Below, piece after piece: positions 47,501 through 54,864 of a stretch of DNA of 64,000 bases. The position numbers and the translations under genes were made by a program. This DNA comes from Endozoicomonas acroporae (GTDB taxonomy: Bacteria > Pseudomonadota > Gammaproteobacteria > Pseudomonadales > Endozoicomonadaceae). The DNA lies in assembly GCF_002864045.1 (NCBI RefSeq), contig NZ_PJPV01000075.1:1-64000 (forward strand), in the 5' to 3' direction. Numbering within the stretch: position 1 is the stretch's first letter; each line of letters begins with the position of its first letter. The notes beneath the pieces are model-generated. The model made no database searches and had not been told where the DNA came from. It was given only the letters and a program-made list of their open reading frames with translations.

Positions 47501-48076
47501 TTCGCCGGGTGATAATATAATGAATTGCCCATCCCTGTAATAAAGATTCGTCTTGTCATGAGTTGCTAAATATGGATGATAAACCCCAAGATAGCTGCCC
47601 TTCTTCAGTTTCTGGCTGGTTGAGCATCGTACCTCGTTTACATTGGAATGAGCAGAGAGGGCATCAAGCACAGTGACAACTGAAGAAGCATCCAGATGCT
47701 CTGACTCTCCACTACCTTCCGTTGTTGGTAAATCAACATTATCAGCCATCATTGGTTCAAGATAACATTTAAATTCAGCATTATCATTTTGATCCAGAAG
47801 CAAGGTCATTACTCGATCAATAGACCACAAATGCTGTTTAGGATTATCTGTATACGTTATTCGCCCTACACTGTGCCGCTGCTCTAACTTTAATAAAGGC
47901 AAAGGGGGCAACAGTGGATCCCGAATTTTATTGGGGAGTCGCAAATCAACATGCGACAAACCATCAATCACATAGCGTGAGTAGGATATTTTAATATCAC
48001 AGATTAATAAGGCATCATTCGCCAAAACCGACTTTTCCAACACCGTCATTGGCTTAATAGATGAATCAACAGGCAA
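44567..48076 (-). CDS. large protein with a YopJ-like His-Glu-Cys constellation, 1169 aa
   Basis: No known full-length relative is recognised. Residues 300-395 look like a CE-clan or YopJ-type enzyme: His309 (SAAHMIAVRF), Glu328 19 residues later (YLHETIQP) and Cys378 (NSCSITAFKVL), with Gln372 six before the Cys. In YopJ the triad is His109, Glu128 and Cys172: the same first spacing and a nearly equal second. YopJ enzymes acetylate host kinases; relatives cleave ubiquitin-like proteins. The rest is Leu/Lys-rich helix, with an acidic Ser-rich region around 720-800. No signal peptide. It is A/T-richer than its neighbours, which suggests transfer. Flanked by relics and repeats. Confidence 0.7.
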   Translation of the reverse strand: MPVDSSIKPMTVLEKSVLANDALLICDIKISYSRYVIDGLSHVDLRLPNKIRDPLLPPLPLLKLEQRHSVGRITYTDNPKQHLWSIDRVMTLLLDQNDNAEFKCYLEPMMADNVDLPTTEGSGESEHLDASSVVTVLDALSAHSNVNEVRCSTSQKLKKGSYLGVYHPYLATHDKTNLYYRDGQFIILSPGEGVILEYKSSDEGLPYWEIVATYHNKDITVQMNPLLQERLDFKDIAISNGQYHLPVRAIEELSVLKRKHGICPAVFNCGRISDKSALNSLKKYVSENLANGRGQAVFSMLVMNESAAHMIAVRFIQAGNQIVVYLHETIQPKSCVAKETRNFIITAISDSVKNIRDNSLYFLTTPASGYLQKDYNSCSITAFKVLLSFEKERNGLDSFFIQLVRDSDSEIALIDYQAFNKEGTGDFSKGAKVLPGNIKVGSVPLTLLPAVLLKFYQGSQDLLSNQQKKTIVSHAGKLTLEDYYLRYRFHDTKTDKVFNVAAFCKTNKSFVLWKDMIRNFTPLFVRILKVDFDQVRKYSLNRWLKNSMYSNIEINANDLKMLKRYKKFITMEADLNRWPEDAVLKWRNQSRELTVWLKEIRPNTTTMNKNKLLWCWCQFLNNHLDSFSDVGRLWVRRDVGYVIARLDARLKLLQKTVRSDFPFHFGERFYREPESLPEPVFEGEPIDRGARCFYVKTEVRESLREPGRFNRIVMTFPKPLLLAFADNERACDDSDSNTSHRKDESLLSSASGESSTETTAAIAAVTKAVSVLDSVEKISCDSTLAISDSCKLIDLELQYDEKLTDELLFSQDYSPSHASTLDQKYFPKMAKEAAQSSKVQTSPVLKREQAALETGFSGSPIKKQRLMTVSMPVLDTAAPDLAEQANSIRNEIEKDEFKVAIEMLSMVLQGIWTMDVSSKTKASKRLKVLKEAIENICKISNRPNELDSYLQRNNIFGLPGLHDTQKRVLIISFALDYLLQILSAAGEEVDDEPVAIVATARLFIARNTGKNGCGVVGESRYDLIAGEFPTLFATASVSEPSENENVMEKVLRIRKELKTIGYLMISERINTVFFKGEVHGRVNLLKLLIKKVCSFLGREGGNYDFQCPLSLEKSISPAQRKWLNLAALHEYLSSILPGHSPDKSFTSVLLTAESYLKEQSKNSTFINLP

Positions 48077-48244
48077 AACACTAAGGCTCCTGAAATTTGA
48101 TCGGTAAGAACATATTTTAGATAAACTATTTTTCCATTAGTTCACTTTGAAATTATTGATACTGCATTCCTGATAGCTATTTTGGACATTTGATCAAGAT
48201 AGAATGAGGAGCGATACCATTTGGGAATTAGAAATTTCGTTTGT

Positions 48245-48408
48245 TAAGTAGTTGGCCAAATGGAATCGTATATTTCTGGCTAAGTGGGCAGTTACTATGC
48301 AAGGCACAACGTAGGGAGCATAGCCGTAGCTATGTGACCGTAGTTGTAACGCAGCAGAGTGACTGTCCACTTAGTCAGAAAATACGATTTCATTTGGTTA
48401 ACTACTTA
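48245..48408. mobile_element. MITE-like palindrome, 164 bp, copy 2
   Basis: Begins TAAGTAGTTGGCCAAATGGA and ends with its reverse complement with few mismatches. The centre shares GGGAGCATAGCCGTAGCTAT with the copy at 41119. Differences between the copies are mirrored in both arms of each. Confidence 0.8.
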
Positions 48409-48410
48409 CC

Positions 48411-48505
48411 CTTCAGTACTTCGAAAAGCTCAGGAAAAAATCTTTTCCTCTGTGACTCCGTGTCTCCGTGGCAAAAAGAGGAAGTTATTCAGGGACAATT
48501 CCTAA
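48411..48505. repeat. patchwork of repeat fragments
   Basis: 48411-48440 (CTTCAGTACTTCGAAAAGCT then CAGGAAAAAA) matches, with two differences, 54835-54864 at the 3' end of the acetoacetyl-CoA synthetase gene. 48458-48475 is a CCGTGTCTCCGTGG-type repeat. 48480-48505 (GAAGTTATTCAGGGACAATT then CCTAA) is a lone arm of the 41307-type element. The region looks like successive insertions with partial losses. Confidence 0.55.
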
Positions 48506-48712
48506 AAGGTATCGGTCCGTGATCTGAACAGCGGTTTGCATGCCATTGTTAAAAAGAAGTCAGGCCTGGAAGCGCCGATCCACGGCGGGAAGGTCACGTT
48601 ATGGGAGACTGAATATCCGTATTTCCCAGACGAACAAGGTCAAAGATTCCTGTGGTGGCAATCACTGTTTCCTGAAAAGCACTTTTTCGGAACTTCCTGG
48701 TTTAAAGCTTGA
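48506..48712 (+). pseudogene. unidentified coding remnant without a start
   Basis: One frame stays open for 68 codons and reads like a real protein C-terminus: SVRDLNSGLHAIVKKKSGLE, then TLWETEYPYFPDEQGQRFLW and WQSLFPEKHFFGTSWFKA, ending at TGA. It begins right after a repeat arm whose TAA closes the frame, so a repeat insertion seems to have removed the 5' part. The TGA lies in the first bases of a REP-like fragment (48712-48738). The family is not recognised. Confidence 0.5.
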
Positions 48713-48843
48713 TCTCGGTTCATCCTGAAGTGGAGTCGAGAGACTGGCACAATTCAGACTAAATTATTCCAGGCACTTTATCCCTTTTTGGGCGCGCGCT
48801 GCGTTCAGAAGTATATTGCTCGCAGAATTGCCGCCGCTGGTGG

Positions 48844-50721
48844 CTATACCAACCGAAGTAACGGCGTCAATTCATCATCATCGCTTTCTTCGGCAATATC
48901 GGGCAGTGAGTTCACGGAGCCTTCGGGGGATCTGTTCACGGAATTGTCCCCTGTGCTCGCGGCCAAAATGGGGCTATAGCCAGCCGCAGATGATGCCCGG
49001 TTGCGACAGTAGCGGTAGATGCACAAAACCCCCACCAGCACAAAAAGCACACCGCCCAGGGCAATACCGGCTATAGCGGCCTGACTCAGGTCCAAAGCTC
49101 TTGAGCTGCTATTGCTGGAAGTGGTTGGGGTTGTTGTCGGGACGACAGGGAAGAACCCACACTGACGAACAGGATTGTTTGCCAGTGCCTCACCAGGCCG
49201 ACAATCTGGCGTCAGCAGACCAGAGTCAATACCTGCACATAAATTATCCAGCCAGGGCTGACAACCAGGGACGGTATTGTTTTCCCAGTGTCCATTGATA
49301 CGGACATTACAGATATCAGGGTCAGAACCACCCGTGACAGGAGACACTGCATATTCACTGTCGATTTCGCAATTTATCGCTGTGGTGCTGGCAACGATGG
49401 CTTTAGAATCTAATATTCCCGCTCCGATGCCAGCACATGCGTCCTTTCCGGAGGATGCCACGGTACAGTTCAGTGCGGTGGTGTCAGCAATCTTTGTAGA
49501 ATCAAATCCAGTTAAAATCGTGCCCGCCCCGATGCCGGCGCCCCCGCCAGTGCCGGAGGTTGTCACATTGCAGTTTACCGCTGTGGTGTTGGCAACAGTT
49601 GCCAAACTAAAAACGCCTCCCCCCACGCCGATGCCTGCACTTCCATCCAGGCCGGAAGCTGTCACGTTACAGTTCACGGCTGTCGTGTCGGCAACCATAC
49701 CAAAAAAAGAAGCTCTGCCTGCGCCAACACCTGCGTAGCCATAATCTCCGGAGTTTTCGACTGTGCAGTTCACCGCCGTGGTGTCAGCAAGCGTGCCAGT
49801 CCCAAAAGCCGTACCCGCGCCGATGCCTGCACTTCCATCCCTGAGGGAAGCTGTCACGTGACAGTTCACCGCAGTGGTATCGACAACATTACCATTACCA
49901 CGAAGTAGCCCGGCACCAATACCTGCGTTCCCGGTCTCTTCGCCGCTAGCGGAGGTTGCCACAGAGCAGTTGACTGCGGTGGTGTTGAACACCGTTCCCT
50001 GGACATCCCCGCCGACAATTCCCGCACTGTCACCCAGGGCTAATACATTGGCATTGTTAACACTGATATTACTGACCATGGCAGCATCTGCAATGGTACA
50101 GGCCGCTACCGCGACCGGGCCTTTTTCTCTTATATTGGCACCGTTAAAGCTCAGGCCATCGATCTGGCCTGTAGCTCCCAGGGTTTGCACCAGGCAATGG
50201 CTGAGATTACAAATGGTGCCGTTTTCGCCACGGAGGGTGCCGGTAAACGGATGAGTATCACTACCAATGGGTTGGCTCAACTGGCGGCCATCAATATCCC
50301 CGGTCTGCCGGTAAGTACCATTGAGTGGATAGTCAGGGTCATGGCCGATCTTGCCCAGGGTTGCAGCATCCGGCACCGCTATCCACCGGTCACTGTTATC
50401 GTCGGCTGTGGCTGTCCCATTGGCAGCAGTGAGGCCGGACGGAGCACCTGGCACCACGGCCGGGTTCGGCAGCTGGCGAGTCCGGGGTGTTGTGCTGGCC
50501 GATTTACGATGTAGGTCTTGCTGTCTGTTTTTTATTGCACTGTGGTCGTTTACCGGGTCTGCCTCCCAAGTATTGTCCGGTAACAACGGTACGGCGTCAG
50601 ATTCTGTGCACACACCCAGTCGCCCCCACCGTACCTGTGGCTCGACAGACTGGGTTGTTGCAGGTCGCGAGGCGCTGGCAGTAACGCTGCCGGGCATGAC
50701 TGGTGGCTGTATCAAAATCAC
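48844..50721 (-). CDS. repeat protein with C-terminal membrane segment and tail, copy 1
   Basis: Unknown family, 625 residues. Residues 110-200 form a conserved domain (NSDRWIAVPDAATLGKIGHD). Residues 225-450 hold seven or so repeats of about 35 residues with the pattern TTAVNC.V..SG..G.AGIGAG, likely a beta-solenoid. A membrane segment (about 548-570, ALGGVLFVLVGVLCIYRY) is followed by Arg and a 50-residue tail with YSPI (Tyr582) and DELTPLL (Glu617 to Leu622). There is no N-terminal signal peptide, which is odd for a single-pass protein. Start is GTG with GAGG just before it, conserved in copy 2. It is a partner in the duplication with 52551-54560. Confidence 0.75.
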   Translation of the reverse strand: MILIQPPVMPGSVTASASRPATTQSVEPQVRWGRLGVCTESDAVPLLPDNTWEADPVNDHSAIKNRQQDLHRKSASTTPRTRQLPNPAVVPGAPSGLTAANGTATADDNSDRWIAVPDAATLGKIGHDPDYPLNGTYRQTGDIDGRQLSQPIGSDTHPFTGTLRGENGTICNLSHCLVQTLGATGQIDGLSFNGANIREKGPVAVAACTIADAAMVSNISVNNANVLALGDSAGIVGGDVQGTVFNTTAVNCSVATSASGEETGNAGIGAGLLRGNGNVVDTTAVNCHVTASLRDGSAGIGAGTAFGTGTLADTTAVNCTVENSGDYGYAGVGAGRASFFGMVADTTAVNCNVTASGLDGSAGIGVGGGVFSLATVANTTAVNCNVTTSGTGGGAGIGAGTILTGFDSTKIADTTALNCTVASSGKDACAGIGAGILDSKAIVASTTAINCEIDSEYAVSPVTGGSDPDICNVRINGHWENNTVPGCQPWLDNLCAGIDSGLLTPDCRPGEALANNPVRQCGFFPVVPTTTPTTSSNSSSRALDLSQAAIAGIALGGVLFVLVGVLCIYRYCRNRASSAAGYSPILAASTGDNSVNRSPEGSVNSLPDIAEESDDDELTPLLRLV

Positions 50722-50838
50722 TACCTCATGATGGCGTTAATTTTTGTGCTGGTTTCCTATCGCTCATATTCCCGGGACCGCCACAGGCAGTCATGGGTCT
50801 TTGCAATTTGATTGTCCGGTCATCCAGCATAATGAAAA

Positions 50839-50922
50839 ACCTTTTCAACCTGGCGATAAATCTCGGCAGTACCAATGCGGACACCTCCCGGATTTATAAT
50901 ACGGCATCGGCCCGGCGATGGA
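50839..50922 (-). pseudogene. 84-bp fragment of the acetoacetyl-CoA synthetase gene
   Basis: Matches 55179-55260 inside the acetoacetyl-CoA synthetase gene almost base for base (CTTTTCAACCTGGCGATAAA onward), with a two-base insertion that breaks the frame. It abuts a copy of the leader shared with 54561-54672. This is the scar of a segmental duplication with a later deletion of about 500 bases. Confidence 0.85.
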
Positions 50923-50977
50923 ATAGCAAGAAAAGAACGGGTTTTCCTCTTGTCCAAACCAAAGCAGCCAATCTGGA

Positions 50978-52501
50978 TCAGGTTAAAGTGCACTGTCTCA
51001 TATCGTCCAAAGCTTCTGCAGCATCTAATAGATTTAACTCCCAGCTGTACTTGGCTCCGGCTTCGATAAGTGCTCGCTTGCATCGTACATCACTGGCAAA
51101 ATCCAGCGCCGTCTTGTCACTGTAGTTTTTGACGTTAATATCTGCCTTGGCGTCAATAAGGGTCAAAATGTATCCAATATTGTTTTTTCTGGCAGCCGCA
51201 AAGAGTGCAGTTTCACCGGAGCAGTCTTTGGCATTAATATCTGCCCCAGCCCTGATCAGAGTTTCGGCACATTCTACATTGTCAGTCCGGTTGCCCAGGT
51301 GGAGGGCTGTACGGCCCTGTTGATCTCTGGCATTGCAATCCGCCCCAGACTCAAGGAGTTTTCGCAGGTAGGTAATATCATCAAGTCCAGCGGCGATATG
51401 AAGTGCGCAGTCGCCAAACTGGTTTTTAACATCGACATTTGCCCCGGCGAGCATAACTGCATTCATGAGCTTTTTGTCTTGACAACTAACCGACCGGGTA
51501 AGAGGCGTGTGATAAGCAACGTCGAGTCCTTTAAGTCTGCCATTAATGTCAGCACCTTCATCAATCAGAGGTTGCATGCACTGGGTGCTGCCATGCCTAA
51601 TGGCATTGAACAAAGCATCATTGAGATCAAGACGACCAACGAGTCTTAGTCCCTCCTCGAGCAAAACTTGCACACTCCCGGGTTGATTTTTGTCGATGGC
51701 GTATGTCAGAGACTTATTTAAAATCTCAGTATGTCGTTTACTGTCGAGACCCTTAAAACTGTCACATGATTTCAGCAGAAATCGGATTGAATCAGTTTGG
51801 CCTTTTAGCGAGGCACAATGCAGAGCGCTAGCAGCTTCGTTTGCCCCCTCTTTCAGCAAATACCGCATAGACTCTACCTGACCTTCTCTGGCAGCTTCAC
51901 GCATTGCCTTATTAAGTTTTTCGGTAAGGTAATCTCTGCTTATCCTGTTGACCCAGGTGCTTAATACCCACTCCATACACTCAATCCGGCCATTGGCAGC
52001 CGCTGCATACAAGACATGGTTAGGGTTGGGGAGTGGCCCTTGCCCTTTTGATTTTTCCCACAATAATTGCAAGCACTCAACCTGACCGTGTTTAGCGGCC
52101 ATCCGTCCCAGGTCGCTAACTCTGCTCTCCAGATTATCGCCATAAATGGCTGCTCCGGGTTGTTCCCAGCCTATATTGTTGATATCAAGATCCAGCACCT
52201 TTTCCAATGCTTCCAGATCCCCATAACGACAGGCATGTTCAGCGACAGGCTGAGAGTCACGGAGCAACGGCAGGACAGGTTGCTCCGAGCAGACAGTACA
52301 ATGCAGTTTACTCCGCCTGGCCCCAGCCCTGGCTTGATCAAGCAATGGTTGAAGAATGCAGTCAAGATGGAATTGGTGGGACTCACGGCACGACGCGGTG
52401 ACCACCGATCGCCCGCCAAATGAACTGGTTGTTGGGTCGTTACAGAGAGCACAGGTGGAAAAATTACTCAAATTGTTGATCGAATTTGTGACGCTATTCA
52501 T
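50978..52501 (-). CDS. RING-H2-like zinc finger plus ankyrin-repeat protein
   Basis: Second protein of the RING-ankyrin plan, 507 residues. Zinc ligands: Cys17, Cys20, Cys38, His42, His45, Cys48, Cys68, Cys71, an eight-ligand C3H2C3 pattern. After a linker with PLL and HACRYGDLEALEKVL, which also occurs in relaxed form in the first protein, about ten ankyrin repeats run to the end; the last ones (TALHLGNRTDNVECAETLIRAGADI) are near-consensus. AAAGGG stands 8 bases before the ATG. No signal peptide. It lies between the two copies of a duplicated repeat-protein gene, so recombination between them would delete it. Host ubiquitin ligase activity is a hypothesis. Confidence 0.8.
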   Translation of the reverse strand: MNSVTNSINNLSNFSTCALCNDPTTSSFGGRSVVTASCRESHQFHLDCILQPLLDQARAGARRSKLHCTVCSEQPVLPLLRDSQPVAEHACRYGDLEALEKVLDLDINNIGWEQPGAAIYGDNLESRVSDLGRMAAKHGQVECLQLLWEKSKGQGPLPNPNHVLYAAAANGRIECMEWVLSTWVNRISRDYLTEKLNKAMREAAREGQVESMRYLLKEGANEAASALHCASLKGQTDSIRFLLKSCDSFKGLDSKRHTEILNKSLTYAIDKNQPGSVQVLLEEGLRLVGRLDLNDALFNAIRHGSTQCMQPLIDEGADINGRLKGLDVAYHTPLTRSVSCQDKKLMNAVMLAGANVDVKNQFGDCALHIAAGLDDITYLRKLLESGADCNARDQQGRTALHLGNRTDNVECAETLIRAGADINAKDCSGETALFAAARKNNIGYILTLIDAKADINVKNYSDKTALDFASDVRCKRALIEAGAKYSWELNLLDAAEALDDMRQCTLT

Positions 52502-52550
52502 GATAAACGCCCTTTCAAAGTGAGCAAATGACTTTCACCACCTTCGGTGG

Positions 52551-54560
52551 CTATACCGACCGGAGTAACGGCACCAATTCATCATCATCGCTTTCTTCGG
52601 CAATATCGGGCAGTGAGTTCACGAAGCGTTCGGGGGATCTGTTCACGGGATTGTCCCCTGTACTCCCGGGCAATAGGGGGCTATAGCCAGCCGCAGGCGA
52701 TGCCCGGTTGCGATAGTAGCGGAAGATGCACAAGCCAACCACCAGCACCAAGAGTACACCGCCCAGGGCTATAGCGGCTAAAGCGGCTTGATTCAGGTCC
52801 AGATCCCTTGAGCTGCTTTTACCCGAAGTGGTTGGGGTTGTTGTTGGGATTGTGGTCGGGATTGTGGCCGGGAAGAACCCACACTGATGAATTTGATTGT
52901 TTGCCAGCGCCGTAAAATTATAAGCATCGGGGCGATAATTCGGCGGCAGCAGACCAGGGTCAATAACTGCACCTAAACTATCCAGCCAGGGATGACAACC
53001 AGGGTCGGTATTGTTTTGCCAGTGTCCATTGATACGGACATTACAGATACCCGCTTCAGGACCACCCATGACACCAGCATCTCCATATTCACTGTCGACT
53101 TCACAATTGATCGCTGTGGTGCAGGCAAGATTGCCATGAGTTAAAAATCTTCCCACTCCGATGCCAGCATCTGCGCTCTTGTCGGAGGTTGTCACTGTAC
53201 AGTTCAGTGCGGTGGTGCCAACAACCTTTCCAGATTCAAATCCGCCACCAACCATGCCCACTCCGATACCGGCGTTCCCGCTGGGGCCGGAGGTTGCCAC
53301 AGTACAGTTTGCGGCTGTGGTGTTAGCAACATTTGCCAAAGCAAAACTGCCTCCCCCTGCGCCGATACCTGCATTGCCCCGCAAACCGGAAGCGGCCACG
53401 GTACAGTTCACCGCTGTGGTGTTGGCAACCATGTCAAAAAAAACAGCTTTGCCCAGGCCAATACCTGCGTCGCCATCCTCACCGGTGTTTTCGACTATAC
53501 AGTCCACCGCCGTGGTGTGAGCAATCGTGCCATCATTAAAAGCCGTACCCACGCCAATGCCTGCACCGCCATATTGAGCGGAATTTTCAACTTTGCAGTT
53601 CACCGCCGTGGTGTTGGCAACCATGCCACGACGCCCCCCTGCACCTGCTATAAGCTTCCCCGCTCCAATGCCTGCTGCCCCTGAATTTGTGGAGCTGGCC
53701 AATGAGCAGTTAACCGCCGTGGTGTCGACAACCATACCACCACCACGAAGAAACCCGGCACCAATACCTGCTGCTCCGGCGTATTTCCCGTCTGCGGAGG
53801 TTGCAACTGTGCAGTTCACTGCAGTGGTGTTGAGCACCGTTCCCCGGACATCCCCCCCGGCAATCCCCGCACTGTGACCCAGGGCTAATACATTGGCATT
53901 GTTAACGCTGATACTACTGACCCTGGCAGCGTCTTCAATGGTACAGGCTGCGACTGCGACCGGGCCTTCTTCTCTTATGTTGGCATCGCTAAACCTCAGG
54001 CCATTGATCTGGCCCGGACCACCGAGCGTTTGCACCAGACAATGGCTGAGATTACCAATGGTGCCGTTTTCGCGACGGAGGCTGCCGGTAAACGGATGAG
54101 TATCATTACCGATGGGCTGGCCCAACTGGCTACCATCAATATCCCCGGTCTGTCGGTAAGTACCATTGAGTGGATAGTCAGGGTCGTGGCCGATCTTGCC
54201 AAGGGTGGCAGCATCCGGCACCGCTATCCACCGGTCACTGTTACCGTCGGCTGTGGCTGCCGCACCGGCGGCAGCAAGGCCGGAAGGAGCCCTAACGGCG
54301 GCGCTCGGCAGCTGGTGAACCCGGGGCGTTGTGCTGGCCGGTTTACGATGCTGCGGCGATACGTCTGGCTGTCTGTTTTTTATTTTACAGCGGTCGTTTT
54401 TCTGCCGGGTATTGTCCGGTAATAACGGTCCGACGCGAGATTTCGTGCACACAGCCATTCGCCCCCACCGTCCCTGTGACTCGGCAGACCGGGTTGTGGT
54501 AGATCGCGGGTCGCTGGCAGTAGCGCTGCCTGGCATGGTTGATGGCTGTATCAAAATCAC
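52551..54560 (-). CDS. repeat protein with C-terminal membrane segment and tail, copy 2
   Basis: Paralogue of 48844-50721, 669 residues, with one more repeat of the TTAVNC.V..S...GAGIG type. The N-terminal domain (SDRWIAVPDAATLGKIGHD), membrane segment (about 590-613) and tail are conserved. The tail keeps YSPL (Tyr626) and DELVPLL (Glu661 to Leu666) and an acidic EESDDDE run. The start is GTG with GAGG just upstream. The 110-base leader is nearly identical to copy 1. As the copy beside the intact acetoacetyl-CoA synthetase gene, it is probably the original. Function unknown. Confidence 0.75.
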   Translation of the reverse strand: MILIQPSTMPGSATASDPRSTTTRSAESQGRWGRMAVCTKSRVGPLLPDNTRQKNDRCKIKNRQPDVSPQHRKPASTTPRVHQLPSAAVRAPSGLAAAGAAATADGNSDRWIAVPDAATLGKIGHDPDYPLNGTYRQTGDIDGSQLGQPIGNDTHPFTGSLRRENGTIGNLSHCLVQTLGGPGQINGLRFSDANIREEGPVAVAACTIEDAARVSSISVNNANVLALGHSAGIAGGDVRGTVLNTTAVNCTVATSADGKYAGAAGIGAGFLRGGGMVVDTTAVNCSLASSTNSGAAGIGAGKLIAGAGGRRGMVANTTAVNCKVENSAQYGGAGIGVGTAFNDGTIAHTTAVDCIVENTGEDGDAGIGLGKAVFFDMVANTTAVNCTVAASGLRGNAGIGAGGGSFALANVANTTAANCTVATSGPSGNAGIGVGMVGGGFESGKVVGTTALNCTVTTSDKSADAGIGVGRFLTHGNLACTTAINCEVDSEYGDAGVMGGPEAGICNVRINGHWQNNTDPGCHPWLDSLGAVIDPGLLPPNYRPDAYNFTALANNQIHQCGFFPATIPTTIPTTTPTTSGKSSSRDLDLNQAALAAIALGGVLLVLVVGLCIFRYYRNRASPAAGYSPLLPGSTGDNPVNRSPERFVNSLPDIAEESDDDELVPLLRSV

Positions 54561-54834
54561 TACCTCATGATGGCGTTAATTATTGTGCTGGTTTCCTATC
54601 GCTCAAATTCCCGTGACCGCCACAGGCAGTCATGGGACTTTGCCATTTGATTGTTCGGTCATCCGGCATAATGAAAATGCCACACGGGTAGTGAAGGCCT
54701 ATTCATGCCTGACTCGGGGATTCTCATGGCAAATGAGCAAACAACCCGCAGGGTAGAATAGCCCTGGGTGCGTTACTTTGCTGTGAAAATTCTCGAGAAA
54801 CGCACTAAACGGGCCAGTCTGAAATGCGTGAGCT

Positions 54835-54864
54835 CTTCAGTGCTTTGAAAAGCTCAGGAAAAAA
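54835..54864. repeat. 30-bp repeat at the acetoacetyl-CoA synthetase stop
   Basis: CTTCAGTGCTTTGAAAAGCT then CAGGAAAAAA, matching 48411-48440 with two differences. On the minus strand it contains the gene's stop codon (TGA). The rest of the gap 54561-54834 holds the duplicated leader of the repeat-protein gene and no gene. Confidence 0.6.

Noticed and set aside
588..48738. A CRISPR array made of the recurring palindromes
   Set aside because: The repeats are scattered singly between genes, are palindromic over 60-190 bases, vary in length and have no regular spacers or cas genes.
49101..50254. Plus-strand frames rich in Pro, Ala and Val opposite the repeat-protein gene
   Set aside because: They mirror the TTAVNC repeats on the minus strand and have no supporting start signals.
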